Notes under the pieces: model-generated | What the model was told of the DNA's origin: nothing | The model's input: only the letters and a program-made list of their open reading frames with translations | Database searches by the model: none | Shown: piece after piece, positions 16,240-23,936 of the stretch | Layout of the letters: each line of letters begins with the position of its first letter | Numbering within the stretch: the stretch's first letter is position 1 | Source of the DNA: a virus | IMG/VR virus record: IMGVR_UViG_3300009151_007762 | Coordinates: 1 to 28,475 of that record | Reading direction: 5' to 3' (one strand) | DNA length: 28,475 bases | Program-made: the position numbers and the translations under genes

Positions 16240-17136
16240 CTATTGGTTGTTGATTTGGATCAACTGACTGGCTGCCGTTGATGCCATCTTCTCGTCAATC
16301 GTACCAGTAAAAAGGCTCTCTGACAAGAAGACTACCCAAACATTATTAACTTTTTTTATGGTCCAGTATTGGGCTTCAGCGTCTCCACGCCACCCTACAC
16401 CAAAATGGAGAATAGCACCTTCTTTGACCAAATTGGCGTGGACGGCCCTTTGCCACAAGGCTAGGGGCTTTTCTATGATGGCAATGGATTTCCACAGATA
16501 ATAAGCATAATCCCACCCTTCTTCAAAACCCTCAAATTCATCTTCGGGCTCATCAGGAATTTCTTCTGTTTCGGAAACCTCTTCCGGCCCCTCAACGGGC
16601 TCTTCATCTTCAACGTCAAAACCTTGTTCGTTCAAGACATCTTTAGCGGAAACGTCTTGTCCGTCTTTTTGCCTTTTATTGGCTTCTTTTTGGGCGGCTT
16701 GTTTGATTTCTTCTTGGATGTAAGGATCATTCATGTACCTTTGACCCAAGGGTGTGGCATCGTATTCACGACGAATTTCGGGATTGATCAATTGCTTAAA
16801 AGCGTTTGTGATCATGGGTGAAGAATGGCCATTGATTTCAGTAAAAAATTCACGCAATTCTTTTTTTGTTGCGCGATAATTTTTAACACCCAACAAACCG
16901 TAATAACTATTTACGTCCCAAATGATTGTCGGGTGCAACATCAATTCAGTTACGGTAGAACAAGTTTCCGGCCCGTTGCCTACCAACAAAGGATTGATGG
17001 TATGGCCAAGTACGATAGTGCTTTCTCTCGCACTACCGTAAGTTCCTTGATCTATATTTTTCTTGGAGCGACCATGTAACCAAGGTTCATAGGCGTCAAT
17101 AAAATCTTCAAGATCAAGGGCGGGACGGAAACCCAT
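16240..17136 (-). CDS. Degenerate J-domain-like protein
   Basis: A 298-residue protein. Residues about 77-127 read SYYGLLGVKNYRATKKELREFF, then a short turn, then AFKQLINPEIRREYDATP, closely matching the helix pattern of DnaJ N-domains (YY.LLGV ... L.dP..R.eYD). The HPD tripeptide needed to stimulate Hsp70 is absent; NGHSSP stands in its place. A very acidic linker (residues about 175-205, EDEEPVEGPEEVSETEEIPDE..) leads to a C-terminal globular part. Its ATG 17136 overlaps the preceding stop (TAATG). In lambda-like systems J-proteins help remodel helicase-loader complexes; here it sits between primase and SSB. Function is inferred. Confidence 0.72.
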   Translation of the reverse strand: MGFRPALDLEDFIDAYEPWLHGRSKKNIDQGTYGSARESTIVLGHTINPLLVGNGPETCSTVTELMLHPTIIWDVNSYYGLLGVKNYRATKKELREFFTEINGHSSPMITNAFKQLINPEIRREYDATPLGQRYMNDPYIQEEIKQAAQKEANKRQKDGQDVSAKDVLNEQGFDVEDEEPVEGPEEVSETEEIPDEPEDEFEGFEEGWDYAYYLWKSIAIIEKPLALWQRAVHANLVKEGAILHFGVGWRGDAEAQYWTIKKVNNVWVVFLSESLFTGTIDEKMASTAASQLIQINNQ

Positions 17137-17261
17137 TAATCTTGCTCCTCAGACTTGTTTTCTTCAGAAAGTTCTGCCTCATCTTTAGCAGTCCAATCTT
17201 TATCTGTCTTGGGCTCTTCTTCTTTAAGAATTTGGCCAGTTCCATGTTTACGCAACGCCAC
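17136..17261 (-). CDS. 41-residue acidic protein
   Basis: A short gene beginning at GTG 17261 inside the last codons of the primase, with a strong GGAGGTGA ribosome-binding site 9 nt before it and a TAA that overlaps the next ATG by one base. The product is highly charged (VALRKHGTGQILKEEE, then Asp/Glu/Lys-rich to EEQD), with no Cys or hydrophobic segment, and is probably disordered. The tight coupling on both sides argues it is real. Function unknown. Confidence 0.65.
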   Translation of the reverse strand: MALRKHGTGQILKEEEPKTDKDWTAKDEAELSEENKSEEQD

Positions 17262-18366
17262 GGTCAATCACCTCCGAACATTTTCCATTATGAACAATTT
17301 TCTCGCAAATGTGGCACAAAAGTTCTTTCGGCGGTTGCCAAACAGAATAAGGCAAAGCCAATTCAATCAAACCCTTGACCCAATTTGTATCTAAGTCGGC
17401 GGGATCTGCGTTGTATGGATTATCTACTACAAGAACATTTGTAAATGGAGCAAGTTTTTCTGCCATACCTTCTTTGCGGTAACGACCTTTTCCTGAACCT
17501 TGTACGGCAGTCCATCCGGCTACATCGTTATCCATCCAGAGCACAACATTGGAAAATTTCTTCAATAGCCTAATCTGCTCATTGCTTACAGATGCACCGA
17601 AAGTAGAAACAATGTTGGGGATTTCTGGATAATGGCGGATAACGCTCATGGGGGATTCAACTACCACCACGGTATCAAAAGTATCGTCATAATTGAACAA
17701 AGTTTGTTCTTTGGGAAAATCTGGGCTATTGAGATACTTAGGCGTTCCGTCATCTAAAAGACGACGTGTTTGCCACCCAACAAGTTCTTTGTTCCAGATG
17801 TGGGGAATGATGATCCGCTCACTTGTTTTGTTGGCGCCCACACGGTAATCGTGCGCGTAACCAATCAAAAAATGTTTGTAAGTTTCTTCATCAATGCCAC
17901 GACCCCCATCTTCAACTGGGTCTGTCATGTATGGGTGGATAAACATCCACGGTTCAAGAACCTTTTTTGAATAACGAGGAATAGGTGCTTTTTCTTTTTT
18001 GTCTTCCGCGTACAGAGCATCAAACAATTTAAGCAAATCCGGCAACTCCATGACTTGCCCGTTAAGGCCCGTAGTCTTGTTAAACCATTCCCGCGCTTCA
18101 ACAATTGTTTCGTGACGCAACGACGCAACAAACCAAAGCAGACTTCCACTAGCCTGACAACCAAGACACTTGTATGCCAACTTGTGGTAGTTGATTGATC
18201 CGGTCGGGTTCTTATCCTGATCTTTGTGTATGCCAAAAGGACAAGGAACGTGCATCTCGCCCTTATTGGTAATACGAACAACAGGAATACTGAACTCTTC
18301 CAACAAAGTCTCGCAAAGAGTTTGCTTCTCGCTATCCGGTAAATTAACCGGAGCGAACACCTTCAT
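17248..18366 (-). CDS. DnaG-type primase
   Basis: It makes RNA primers on the lagging strand. The 372-residue protein starts with a CHC2-type zinc finger (C42, H47, C67, C70: CPFGIH...YKCLGC), then a TOPRIM core with TVVVVESPMSVI (catalytic Glu) and VVLWMDNDVAG (D-x-D). The C-terminus has an additional CHICEKIVHNGKC cluster. It is shorter than bacterial DnaG (about 600) and lacks the usual DnaB-binding C-domain, typical of phage primases. ATG 18366 overlaps the preceding stop (TAATG). Confidence 0.9.
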   Translation of the reverse strand: MKVFAPVNLPDSEKQTLCETLLEEFSIPVVRITNKGEMHVPCPFGIHKDQDKNPTGSINYHKLAYKCLGCQASGSLLWFVASLRHETIVEAREWFNKTTGLNGQVMELPDLLKLFDALYAEDKKEKAPIPRYSKKVLEPWMFIHPYMTDPVEDGGRGIDEETYKHFLIGYAHDYRVGANKTSERIIIPHIWNKELVGWQTRRLLDDGTPKYLNSPDFPKEQTLFNYDDTFDTVVVVESPMSVIRHYPEIPNIVSTFGASVSNEQIRLLKKFSNVVLWMDNDVAGWTAVQGSGKGRYRKEGMAEKLAPFTNVLVVDNPYNADPADLDTNWVKGLIELALPYSVWQPPKELLCHICEKIVHNGKCSEVIDRGVA

Positions 18367-18521
18367 TAGTTGTCCTTCGGCTCTTGTTCGGGCAGATACC
18401 CCTCATATTCGTTGATCGTACCGTATGGGTCAAACATCTCATTTTCATGGCAATCTAAGCACAACCCAAGGTCGTTCGTTCTGGATACTTTTCCGCACCC
18501 ATCGCAATAGGGACGGCTCAT
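18366..18521 (-). CDS. 51-residue zinc-ribbon protein
   Basis: Starts at ATG 18521 with GGAGG 7 nt upstream; the ATG overlaps the reductase stop as ATGA. Contains CDGC near residue 6 and CLDC near 21, a two-knuckle zinc ribbon, followed by an acidic tail (NEYEGYLPEQEPKDN). The open frame to 18551 is rejected because its extra codons lie within the reductase end. Function unknown; it may act with reductase or primase as it is translationally coupled to both. Confidence 0.75.
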   Translation of the reverse strand: MSRPYCDGCGKVSRTNDLGLCLDCHENEMFDPYGTINEYEGYLPEQEPKDN

Positions 18522-20584
18522 GCTACAACCTCCGGTAATTCGATCAAACATACATCAGTGGTACAGAAAGCCTCTCCAATCGCTTCCTCAATCTTGTCGC
18601 CCTCATACAGGGCTGACATGTCTACGCGCTTTAGAGAGCCTTCTGAGGCCTCGTAAGAGGCACTATCTAGTTGTCCGTAAGGCAACTGAACGTAAGCCCC
18701 TTCCATCATCGGAAGGAATGAGATCGTCTTGAGTTGGCCGTCATGCATGTGCAGGAGCGTGCCGACGTGCTCACCTTCGGTTTCAGGGTCAAAGGAGACC
18801 GTTACCGAGACCGAGTTGTCTGACCAATAACGCTGAGCCAAGACTGCAAGGTTGGCCTTTTCAAAAATCGTTACATCCTTCTCGCTCCGCTTAGCCTTTG
18901 AGTGGATCGGGAAATAGGCGACCATTGTGTTTTTGGGATCAGTTACGTCTGGCTCCAAATTGTACTTGGCCTTCTTCAAAGCCGCGACCAAAGGATCGTT
19001 GACACTCAAACGCATGGCTCGCAGGAAGTACTCTCCACCCGGAGACCAGTGGACTCCAGGGGATTCTCCAGCAAGGATGCTGACGGTTCCCGAAGGCTTG
19101 ACTGTCGTGACCTTGACGGACTCGCGAACGCACAGCCATTCGGAATAGGTCTTGTCGTAATAGCGAACTGTTTCATAGCCGGTATTCAGCCAGTTACGAA
19201 GTTCAGTCATTCCTCGGGCATCAGCAAAATTTGCAATACCTGAAGCGCTGGTTCCAATTCGACGGTTGCGTTGCATGATTGCATTGGTCTTGTCCCAATG
19301 AGTCGGGAGCAAGGTAACGGTCTTGGCGTACATGAATGCGACCTTGAGGGTCTTCTTGTAATCGTCAAGATTCTCGTGACGGTTCAAGAACGTCTCCACA
19401 AGCGTACACATCTCGTAAGACTCTAAAGATTGTTCGGCGCAAGGATTATAGCCAGCCACTCGAGCGTCTGCGTTCGTAGGAGGATCAACCAGACGGCCAT
19501 ATTTGCGAGACACGTCCATCCAGATCACACCGGGCTCACCATTGCGCTTGATTCCGTCAATGATTGGTGCAAGGTCTTGACCTACTCCAACTTCTACCGA
19601 GTTATTGGACATCCAACCCCAACTGCGTCGGTAATAAGACGGACCTTCTGAAACGTATTCGTAAGTATTCGGATCTTGCTGACCGAAGTTTTTCAAATCC
19701 AAGAAATCTGGATCATCAATGGAACCGATCAACAATTCGGCACTACGGCGAACGTTGCCAGAAACAACACACACACCAATCAAGTTTCCAATATCGGCAA
19801 TATCGTTTCGCGTAAGCAATTGGCCTTCTCGTCCATCAAAAATATTTCGAATTTCATCGTGCAAACGCTTAAGAGGATCTGAGCCAGCGGCTGTTCCACC
19901 GAATGTTTTGATCGGTTCTCCGGCGGGGCGAATTAAGGTGTAGCCAAATCCAACTGGGTGCTTGCCGTGAACCAAATAAGAGTTGATTAGCAAACGGACG
20001 CTTTCTACCCAACCTTCGCGAGTGTCGGGGATTTCATAAATCTCTTTATCGCCTTCGGGCTTAAGAATTTCAAATTCGCGATCAGCACCCTTGGCATCAA
20101 AACCAACACCAACACCAAGCATTGAGGCTTCCATCAAAAAACAAAGAGGTTGCGCTGGGTCTAGACGAGTCATATCGCCTGTAGAAACAAAAGCGCAATT
20201 CTGGAGAGCCGCGGAATTCTTCTGTTCGTTAACCAACTCAGTACCCATGACCCAAAGACCACGACCGGGAGGAGTCCACTTAAACGAGAACAAACGCTCA
20301 TAAGCATCTTGCGCAGTCTTCTGCGCCTTGTTGTCATTCCACGGAAGACGGTTCGTCTTAGCGTGATCTTTTTGAATGGAAAACATTCCCTCAATTACAC
20401 GACGACAAGTTTCATGCCAACGTTCCTTAGTTCCATCCGGTTTAATACGACTATACGTTCTGATAAACGTAATTTCTCCAAGACTGTTTCCACCGGCGTC
20501 GGTGAAACCCCAATCCACTGGTCGTTCCGTATATGAATCAATAAAATTATCCGGAAGTGTAAAACTAAGAATCCCCGATGTCAC
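18518..20584 (-). CDS. Adenosylcobalamin-dependent ribonucleoside-triphosphate reductase (class II, RTPR type)
   Basis: Reduces ribonucleoside triphosphates to dNTPs for phage replication using B12. The 688-residue monomeric type matches the Lactobacillus RTPR layout: redox Cys C130 and C393, thiyl-radical site NPCAEQ with C382 and E384, TTVKPSGTV, YWSDNSVSVTV, and the C-terminal relay pair C674/C679 (FCTTDVC). The usual NPCGE is NPCAEQ here. GTG 20584 is chosen: it overlaps the helicase stop (GTGA), and GAGAGG lies upstream; the frame to 20647 only re-reads the helicase gene. The B12 requirement ties infection to a cobalamin-supplied host. Confidence 0.93.
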   Translation of the reverse strand: MTSGILSFTLPDNFIDSYTERPVDWGFTDAGGNSLGEITFIRTYSRIKPDGTKERWHETCRRVIEGMFSIQKDHAKTNRLPWNDNKAQKTAQDAYERLFSFKWTPPGRGLWVMGTELVNEQKNSAALQNCAFVSTGDMTRLDPAQPLCFLMEASMLGVGVGFDAKGADREFEILKPEGDKEIYEIPDTREGWVESVRLLINSYLVHGKHPVGFGYTLIRPAGEPIKTFGGTAAGSDPLKRLHDEIRNIFDGREGQLLTRNDIADIGNLIGVCVVSGNVRRSAELLIGSIDDPDFLDLKNFGQQDPNTYEYVSEGPSYYRRSWGWMSNNSVEVGVGQDLAPIIDGIKRNGEPGVIWMDVSRKYGRLVDPPTNADARVAGYNPCAEQSLESYEMCTLVETFLNRHENLDDYKKTLKVAFMYAKTVTLLPTHWDKTNAIMQRNRRIGTSASGIANFADARGMTELRNWLNTGYETVRYYDKTYSEWLCVRESVKVTTVKPSGTVSILAGESPGVHWSPGGEYFLRAMRLSVNDPLVAALKKAKYNLEPDVTDPKNTMVAYFPIHSKAKRSEKDVTIFEKANLAVLAQRYWSDNSVSVTVSFDPETEGEHVGTLLHMHDGQLKTISFLPMMEGAYVQLPYGQLDSASYEASEGSLKRVDMSALYEGDKIEEAIGEAFCTTDVCLIELPEVVA

Positions 20585-21888
20585 AGTAGTATTGCCTCTC
20601 TCATAGCGTTGATAATTCCTTGTGGCGTTCGCCAATCCATTTCCCATGCTCGCAAATCTTCTCGCCTTGAAGCAAGAATTTGCAGTGTTGCCTGAAAAAC
20701 TTCTCTCTGTATATTACTCTGATAAAGCGAAAAAACCCAATCGGCGGCACGTTCAACTTCTGCGCCTTCCGCAAGCATATACATCTCAAACTTTCCTGTT
20801 TTTTCTGCGGCTTTAACACCTTCACGGTTGATCTGATGTGCTAAAACGCAAGGCATTTGATCTCGTCCTGTTGAGATGATTTGTTTTAACTCGCGCATAA
20901 TGTCACCAATTACAACATGACGACTGCGGTTAGCATTCGGGTTTGGGTGTTCAACAAAAGTAAGTTGATCAATGATGAGACTTTGTGCTCCGAGAGTTTG
21001 TGCTTCACGGTACATAGATTCCGGCGTACGACGGCCGGGCTCTGGACTAATGATTCGCAAATTCTCTTTCAGTTTTGGCAATTCATCATTTTGATACCAA
21101 CGTACTCGCTCTTTATCTTCAGCAGAAAGATTTCCTCGTTGCCAATCTCGGCTATTGAGGCCAAGAGCAAAACAGACCAAACGGTCCACTGTCATTTCAA
21201 TAGAGTTTTCTAAAGTAAACAAAGCCACAACCCGACCACGCATTGCCTCTTGCAAAGCAACGTAGTTCAAAAAGTAAGACTTGCCTGTTTTGGGCGGAGC
21301 CGCGACGACTGCGAGTTCTCCATCGTGAATTCCAAAAGTGTGAATGTCCACCAAAGGAATTCCAAAAGTTAAACCTCTGCTTGTGTTGCCTGCAATCTCT
21401 CGGCCTTCATAAAGGTTAAAACTCTCAGAAAAAATGTCTGCAAAATCCACACTGCGGTGACGAGGTTGCATATTCAAAGACAAACTCATCAAGCCGTCAA
21501 TTTGCTCGTTGAGAACACGGATGCGATCAGGTGCCGAAGCAGAAGACATTGCCATAGCGGCGCTTTTTTGCCACTGCTGATACGTGTAATGAACATACTG
21601 GCTCTTTAAATGGTCAATAGCCCATTCAATGTTGTCAACCTGTTCATTTTCTGCCGGTACCTCAATCTCTGCATCTTCAAGATGTTGTTGCCAAACAGAC
21701 ATCAATGCGTTGCGAGAAGGTGCTTGTGTCCTACCTGATTCAAAGAAACGATCTAAAGACCAGGAAACTACGGGACGCAAGGCTTCAGTTGGGATGCACT
21801 CTAGATCCAAACCTTCTTTAACCAAAGACTCAAGAGAGTCAGTGTCAAAAAGGGATGCAACAAGGGCGACTTCAGCCGTATTGCTCAT
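20581..21888 (-). CDS. Replicative DNA helicase, DnaB-like
   Basis: A hexameric RecA-fold helicase of 435 residues. The N-terminal helical domain (residues about 1-110) is followed by the motor with Walker A APPKTGKSYF, ALFTLENS, Walker B SLIIDQLTF, and a Gln/Arg motif region (VLAHQINREG). ATG 21888 is preferred over GTG 21894 because GAGG lies 5 nt before it and the ATGA overlap couples it to the loader gene. It acts with the adjacent loader, primase and polymerase in the phage replisome. Confidence 0.9.
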   Translation of the reverse strand: MSNTAEVALVASLFDTDSLESLVKEGLDLECIPTEALRPVVSWSLDRFFESGRTQAPSRNALMSVWQQHLEDAEIEVPAENEQVDNIEWAIDHLKSQYVHYTYQQWQKSAAMAMSSASAPDRIRVLNEQIDGLMSLSLNMQPRHRSVDFADIFSESFNLYEGREIAGNTSRGLTFGIPLVDIHTFGIHDGELAVVAAPPKTGKSYFLNYVALQEAMRGRVVALFTLENSIEMTVDRLVCFALGLNSRDWQRGNLSAEDKERVRWYQNDELPKLKENLRIISPEPGRRTPESMYREAQTLGAQSLIIDQLTFVEHPNPNANRSRHVVIGDIMRELKQIISTGRDQMPCVLAHQINREGVKAAEKTGKFEMYMLAEGAEVERAADWVFSLYQSNIQREVFQATLQILASRREDLRAWEMDWRTPQGIINAMREAILL

Positions 21889-22715
21889 GCCCACCTCAAT
21901 GGTTCGACGATTTCGGGATTTTTGTTTTTCATTTCTTCGCTCATGGTTGCACGGAAATCTTTTCCAGTCATGCAGATAAAATCAGAAGATCCTGTAAGCC
22001 TTGAAATGATGTGCTTCTTGTACTTCTGTTCTAACTGTTCTGGCCTTAAATTCGTGGTCATCAATGTTGGAAGACCTGAGTTAATACGATTCTGGATAAC
22101 AATGTCAAGTCCATCAATGACTGAAGACTTTGAACGGTTCTCGGATTCAATACCAATGTCGTCAATAATGAGGACTTGGCAACTTGCGGCTTTCTTATAA
22201 AACCAGTCTCGGTCTTCGGCATCGCTCCAACCTTCCGCAAATGCGTCAAGCATCCGCGTAAAGGGAAAGAAGTATCCATCAAAGCCATTGACCATCAAAC
22301 CTTTAAGAATCAAAGTTGCCAACAAAGTTTTGCCAACTCCATTGTTTCCGTAAAGAATGAGTCCACGACCGTTAGAAACATTCGCGTGGCAATTCTCAAG
22401 ATACTCTAAAGCCGCCTGAGCCGCTTCAACATCAACCGCCTTCAGATCAGACCAAGACTTTTTTTGGTAATCAACGCCGATACCGGCATTGGTAAACCAA
22501 AGAGACAAAATCATTTGCTCTAGGCAGTTGCAGTTGTACTCCACAACTTCGCCTTCAACAAGAGTCTTGAACCAGCCCTTGCCACCACAGGTGAGGCAAG
22601 TCTGTGAACGAGAACACCAAAGGGATTGGTTTTTTCGTCGAAGTCGTTCAAGTTCTGGATCGGTAATGATTCGTACTGTGGGCGGGTTGGGTGGCAACGT
22701 AAGTCGCTCTGACAC
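21885..22715 (-). CDS. Helicase loader / DnaC-like AAA+ ATPase
   Basis: Loads the DnaB-like helicase on DNA. It has an N-terminal zinc knuckle (CSRSQTCLTCGG ... YNCNC) as in DnaI/DnaC-type loaders, then AAA+ motifs: Walker A LYGNNGVGKT, Walker B VLIIDDIGIE, sensor MTTNLRPE, and an Arg near SRL. The stop overlaps the helicase start. GTG 22715 is preferred (276 residues) because GGAG lies 5 nt upstream; GTG 22748 is in frame but has no Shine-Dalgarno. Confidence 0.88.
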   Translation of the reverse strand: MSERLTLPPNPPTVRIITDPELERLRRKNQSLWCSRSQTCLTCGGKGWFKTLVEGEVVEYNCNCLEQMILSLWFTNAGIGVDYQKKSWSDLKAVDVEAAQAALEYLENCHANVSNGRGLILYGNNGVGKTLLATLILKGLMVNGFDGYFFPFTRMLDAFAEGWSDAEDRDWFYKKAASCQVLIIDDIGIESENRSKSSVIDGLDIVIQNRINSGLPTLMTTNLRPEQLEQKYKKHIISRLTGSSDFICMTGKDFRATMSEEMKNKNPEIVEPLRWA

Positions 22716-22766
22716 CGATTCTCCGTTCGTAGTTGTTTGGCGGAACACTACAACACACTAACACAT

Positions 22767-23087
22767 TTATTCTTCAGTGCGTCCAAAAAATTCTTTTTCA
22801 CAAAATTTCCAGAAAGTTTCTGCCACAAGAGTAACATTTTCAAGCGTTTCTCGGTCTTCTTGAAAAAGAAACTGGTTTGTAATTTCTAATAGTTCTACGT
22901 TGGTTTTGTGAACTATGTGAGTTGTGCCACTTTTATTGACAACAAGCCAATTGTATGCATCCATGCCGGAAAGGTATCCCTCAAAGGCAGATCCTGATGT
23001 AAATTTAAATTTTATAAGTTGGCCTTCAATTGCGGCCCTAGCCATTTGCTTTTCTGAAACATACGAACCAGTTTTCTTAATAGCCAC
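22767..23087 (-). CDS. Hfq/Sm-like RNA-binding protein
   Basis: A 106-residue protein starting at GTG 23087 (AAAGG upstream). Residues 21-50 match an Sm1 motif: EGQLIKFKFTSGSAFEGYLSG with M-D-A-Y-N-W-L-V-V after it (hydrophobic alternation, Gly, G-x-L, D). Residues 57-69, HIVHKTNVELLEI, match Sm2/Hfq YKHAIS..V. A helical C-terminal extension (residues 72-106) follows. Hfq-type proteins bind U- and A-rich RNA, and this gene sits just after a terminator U tract. The in-frame ATG at 23117 lies in the terminator stem and is rejected. It opens the replication operon. Family call from motif reading only; an unrelated SH3-like barrel is the alternative. Confidence 0.65.
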   Translation of the reverse strand: MAIKKTGSYVSEKQMARAAIEGQLIKFKFTSGSAFEGYLSGMDAYNWLVVNKSGTTHIVHKTNVELLEITNQFLFQEDRETLENVTLVAETFWKFCEKEFFGRTEE

Positions 23088-23160
23088 AATCAAGCCTTTC
23101 AAAAAAAGACCCCGCATTATTCCGAGCCAGCGAGAATAATGCGGGGTAACGTTTATTCAT
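23077..23160 (-). CDS. Possible 27-residue leader peptide through the terminator
   Basis: ATG 23160 opens a 27-codon frame (MNKRYPALFSLARN...) that reads through the terminator hairpin and U tract and stops with TAA at 23077, overlapping the Hfq-like start codon by 11 bases. The Shine-Dalgarno is weak (TTGAG). Translation would unfold the hairpin, so this could be an attenuation leader; chance is equally possible. Confidence 0.25.
   Translation of the reverse strand: MNKRYPALFSLARNNAGSFFERLDCGY
23101..23146 (-). terminator. Intrinsic terminator / possible attenuator before the replication operon
   Basis: CCCCGCATTATTC (23110-23122) pairs perfectly with GAATAATGCGGGG (23134-23146), an 11-nt loop, and on the minus strand the stem is followed by TCTTTTTTTG. 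This is a canonical Rho-independent terminator for the upstream lipoprotein gene. Because the Hfq-like start codon lies only 14 nt beyond the U tract, any transcript of the replication operon starting upstream must read through it. Confidence 0.9.
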
Positions 23161-23180
23161 TTACTCAATGACTGCGCCCA

Positions 23181-23209
23181 ATCGTAGTGGCGTTTTCATA
23201 TTTTGTAAA
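23181..23209 (-). promoter_or_regulatory. Promoter upstream of the terminator/Hfq-like gene
   Basis: Minus strand: -35 TTTACA (23204-23209), 17-nt spacer, -10 TACGAT (23181-23186), lying right after the stop of the lipoprotein gene. A transcript starting here would have a leader of under 100 nt including the terminator hairpin. Five of six and four of six consensus matches; spacing ideal. Confidence 0.4.
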
Positions 23210-23214
23210 ATCGG

Positions 23215-23850
23215 TTAGTACCAGTGATGCGACTGCCAATGAGCAAACGCACCGCAAGGTGATCCATAGCGTCCCTTAATGTAACCCAAACCCCATTTGA
23301 TTTGGGTAGCAGCATTAGTTCGCCAATCACTTCCTGCAGATGCCATCTTACTGCCCGGCAAAGATTGAGGAATACCGAAGGATCCCCCATTAGGACTTCC
23401 TGAGCGGATACTCCAACCGGACTCGTGATACCAGAGTTTCTTCAAGCAGACCCATTGTCTGCCAGTCCAACCACGCTTGGAGGCTTGAGCCTTGCCGATG
23501 CGCTGATTCTTGCCACAAGCCTGAGTCCAGTCTTCCCAAGACTTACACTTGGAACGTGCCTTAGAATGGCTCTGTTGGCTTTTAACAGCCTTTTTAGAGA
23601 CAGCCTTGTGCTTCTTAACCGGATTAGCCTTATTGGCCTTTTTCTTAACAACGACCGTTTTGGCCTTTGCCTTTTTCTTTGGATGCTTTTTTACCAGCAC
23701 TTTATGAGCCCCCGCCGTAGCCTTGGGTGCTTGTGATACCTCTGGAGCAGGGGCTTTAGAACACCCTTGCAAGGCAATCACGGGAATTAAAAAAACCGTC
23801 GCTAAGAATCTAGCAACGGCTCGTTTGTTCGGCCTTGTATGGCTTACCAA
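23215..23850 (-). CDS. Lipoprotein with lysozyme-like transglycosylase domain
   Basis: With TTG 23850 as start (AAGGA 7 nt upstream), the 211-residue protein begins with a basic n-region (RPNKRAVAR), a hydrophobic core and lipobox LQGC, so it should be exported and lipid-anchored. A long Lys/Ala-rich linker (VKKHPKKKAKAKTVVVKKKANKAN..) follows, suited to wall teichoic or peptidoglycan contact. The C-terminal domain (about the last 75 residues) has WYHESGWS with the catalytic-type Glu, SFGIPQSLPGSKM and YGSPCGAFAHWQSHHWY, the actinobacterial Rpf/SLT-type lysozyme-like fold. The open frame to 24000 is rejected as it overlaps the exonuclease gene. No endolysin context: it could act from the host surface (inference). 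Confidence 0.82.
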   Translation of the reverse strand: MVSHTRPNKRAVARFLATVFLIPVIALQGCSKAPAPEVSQAPKATAGAHKVLVKKHPKKKAKAKTVVVKKKANKANPVKKHKAVSKKAVKSQQSHSKARSKCKSWEDWTQACGKNQRIGKAQASKRGWTGRQWVCLKKLWYHESGWSIRSGSPNGGSFGIPQSLPGSKMASAGSDWRTNAATQIKWGLGYIKGRYGSPCGAFAHWQSHHWY

Positions 23851-23936
23851 CTGTATATCCTTCCGTAGCAACCGTAGCGGCGATTGCGGCGATGAGACAC
23901 GTTGCTGGCTTGCAACACTCTCTTTACAAGAATCTA

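Noticed and set aside
23088-23117. ATG 23117 as start of the Hfq-like gene
   Set aside because: It falls inside the terminator stem; GTG 23087 has an SD just past the U tract.
23148-23200. A 12-codon ATG frame (MKTPLRLGAVIE) after the lipoprotein gene
   Set aside because: No ribosome-binding site and too short to support; probably chance.
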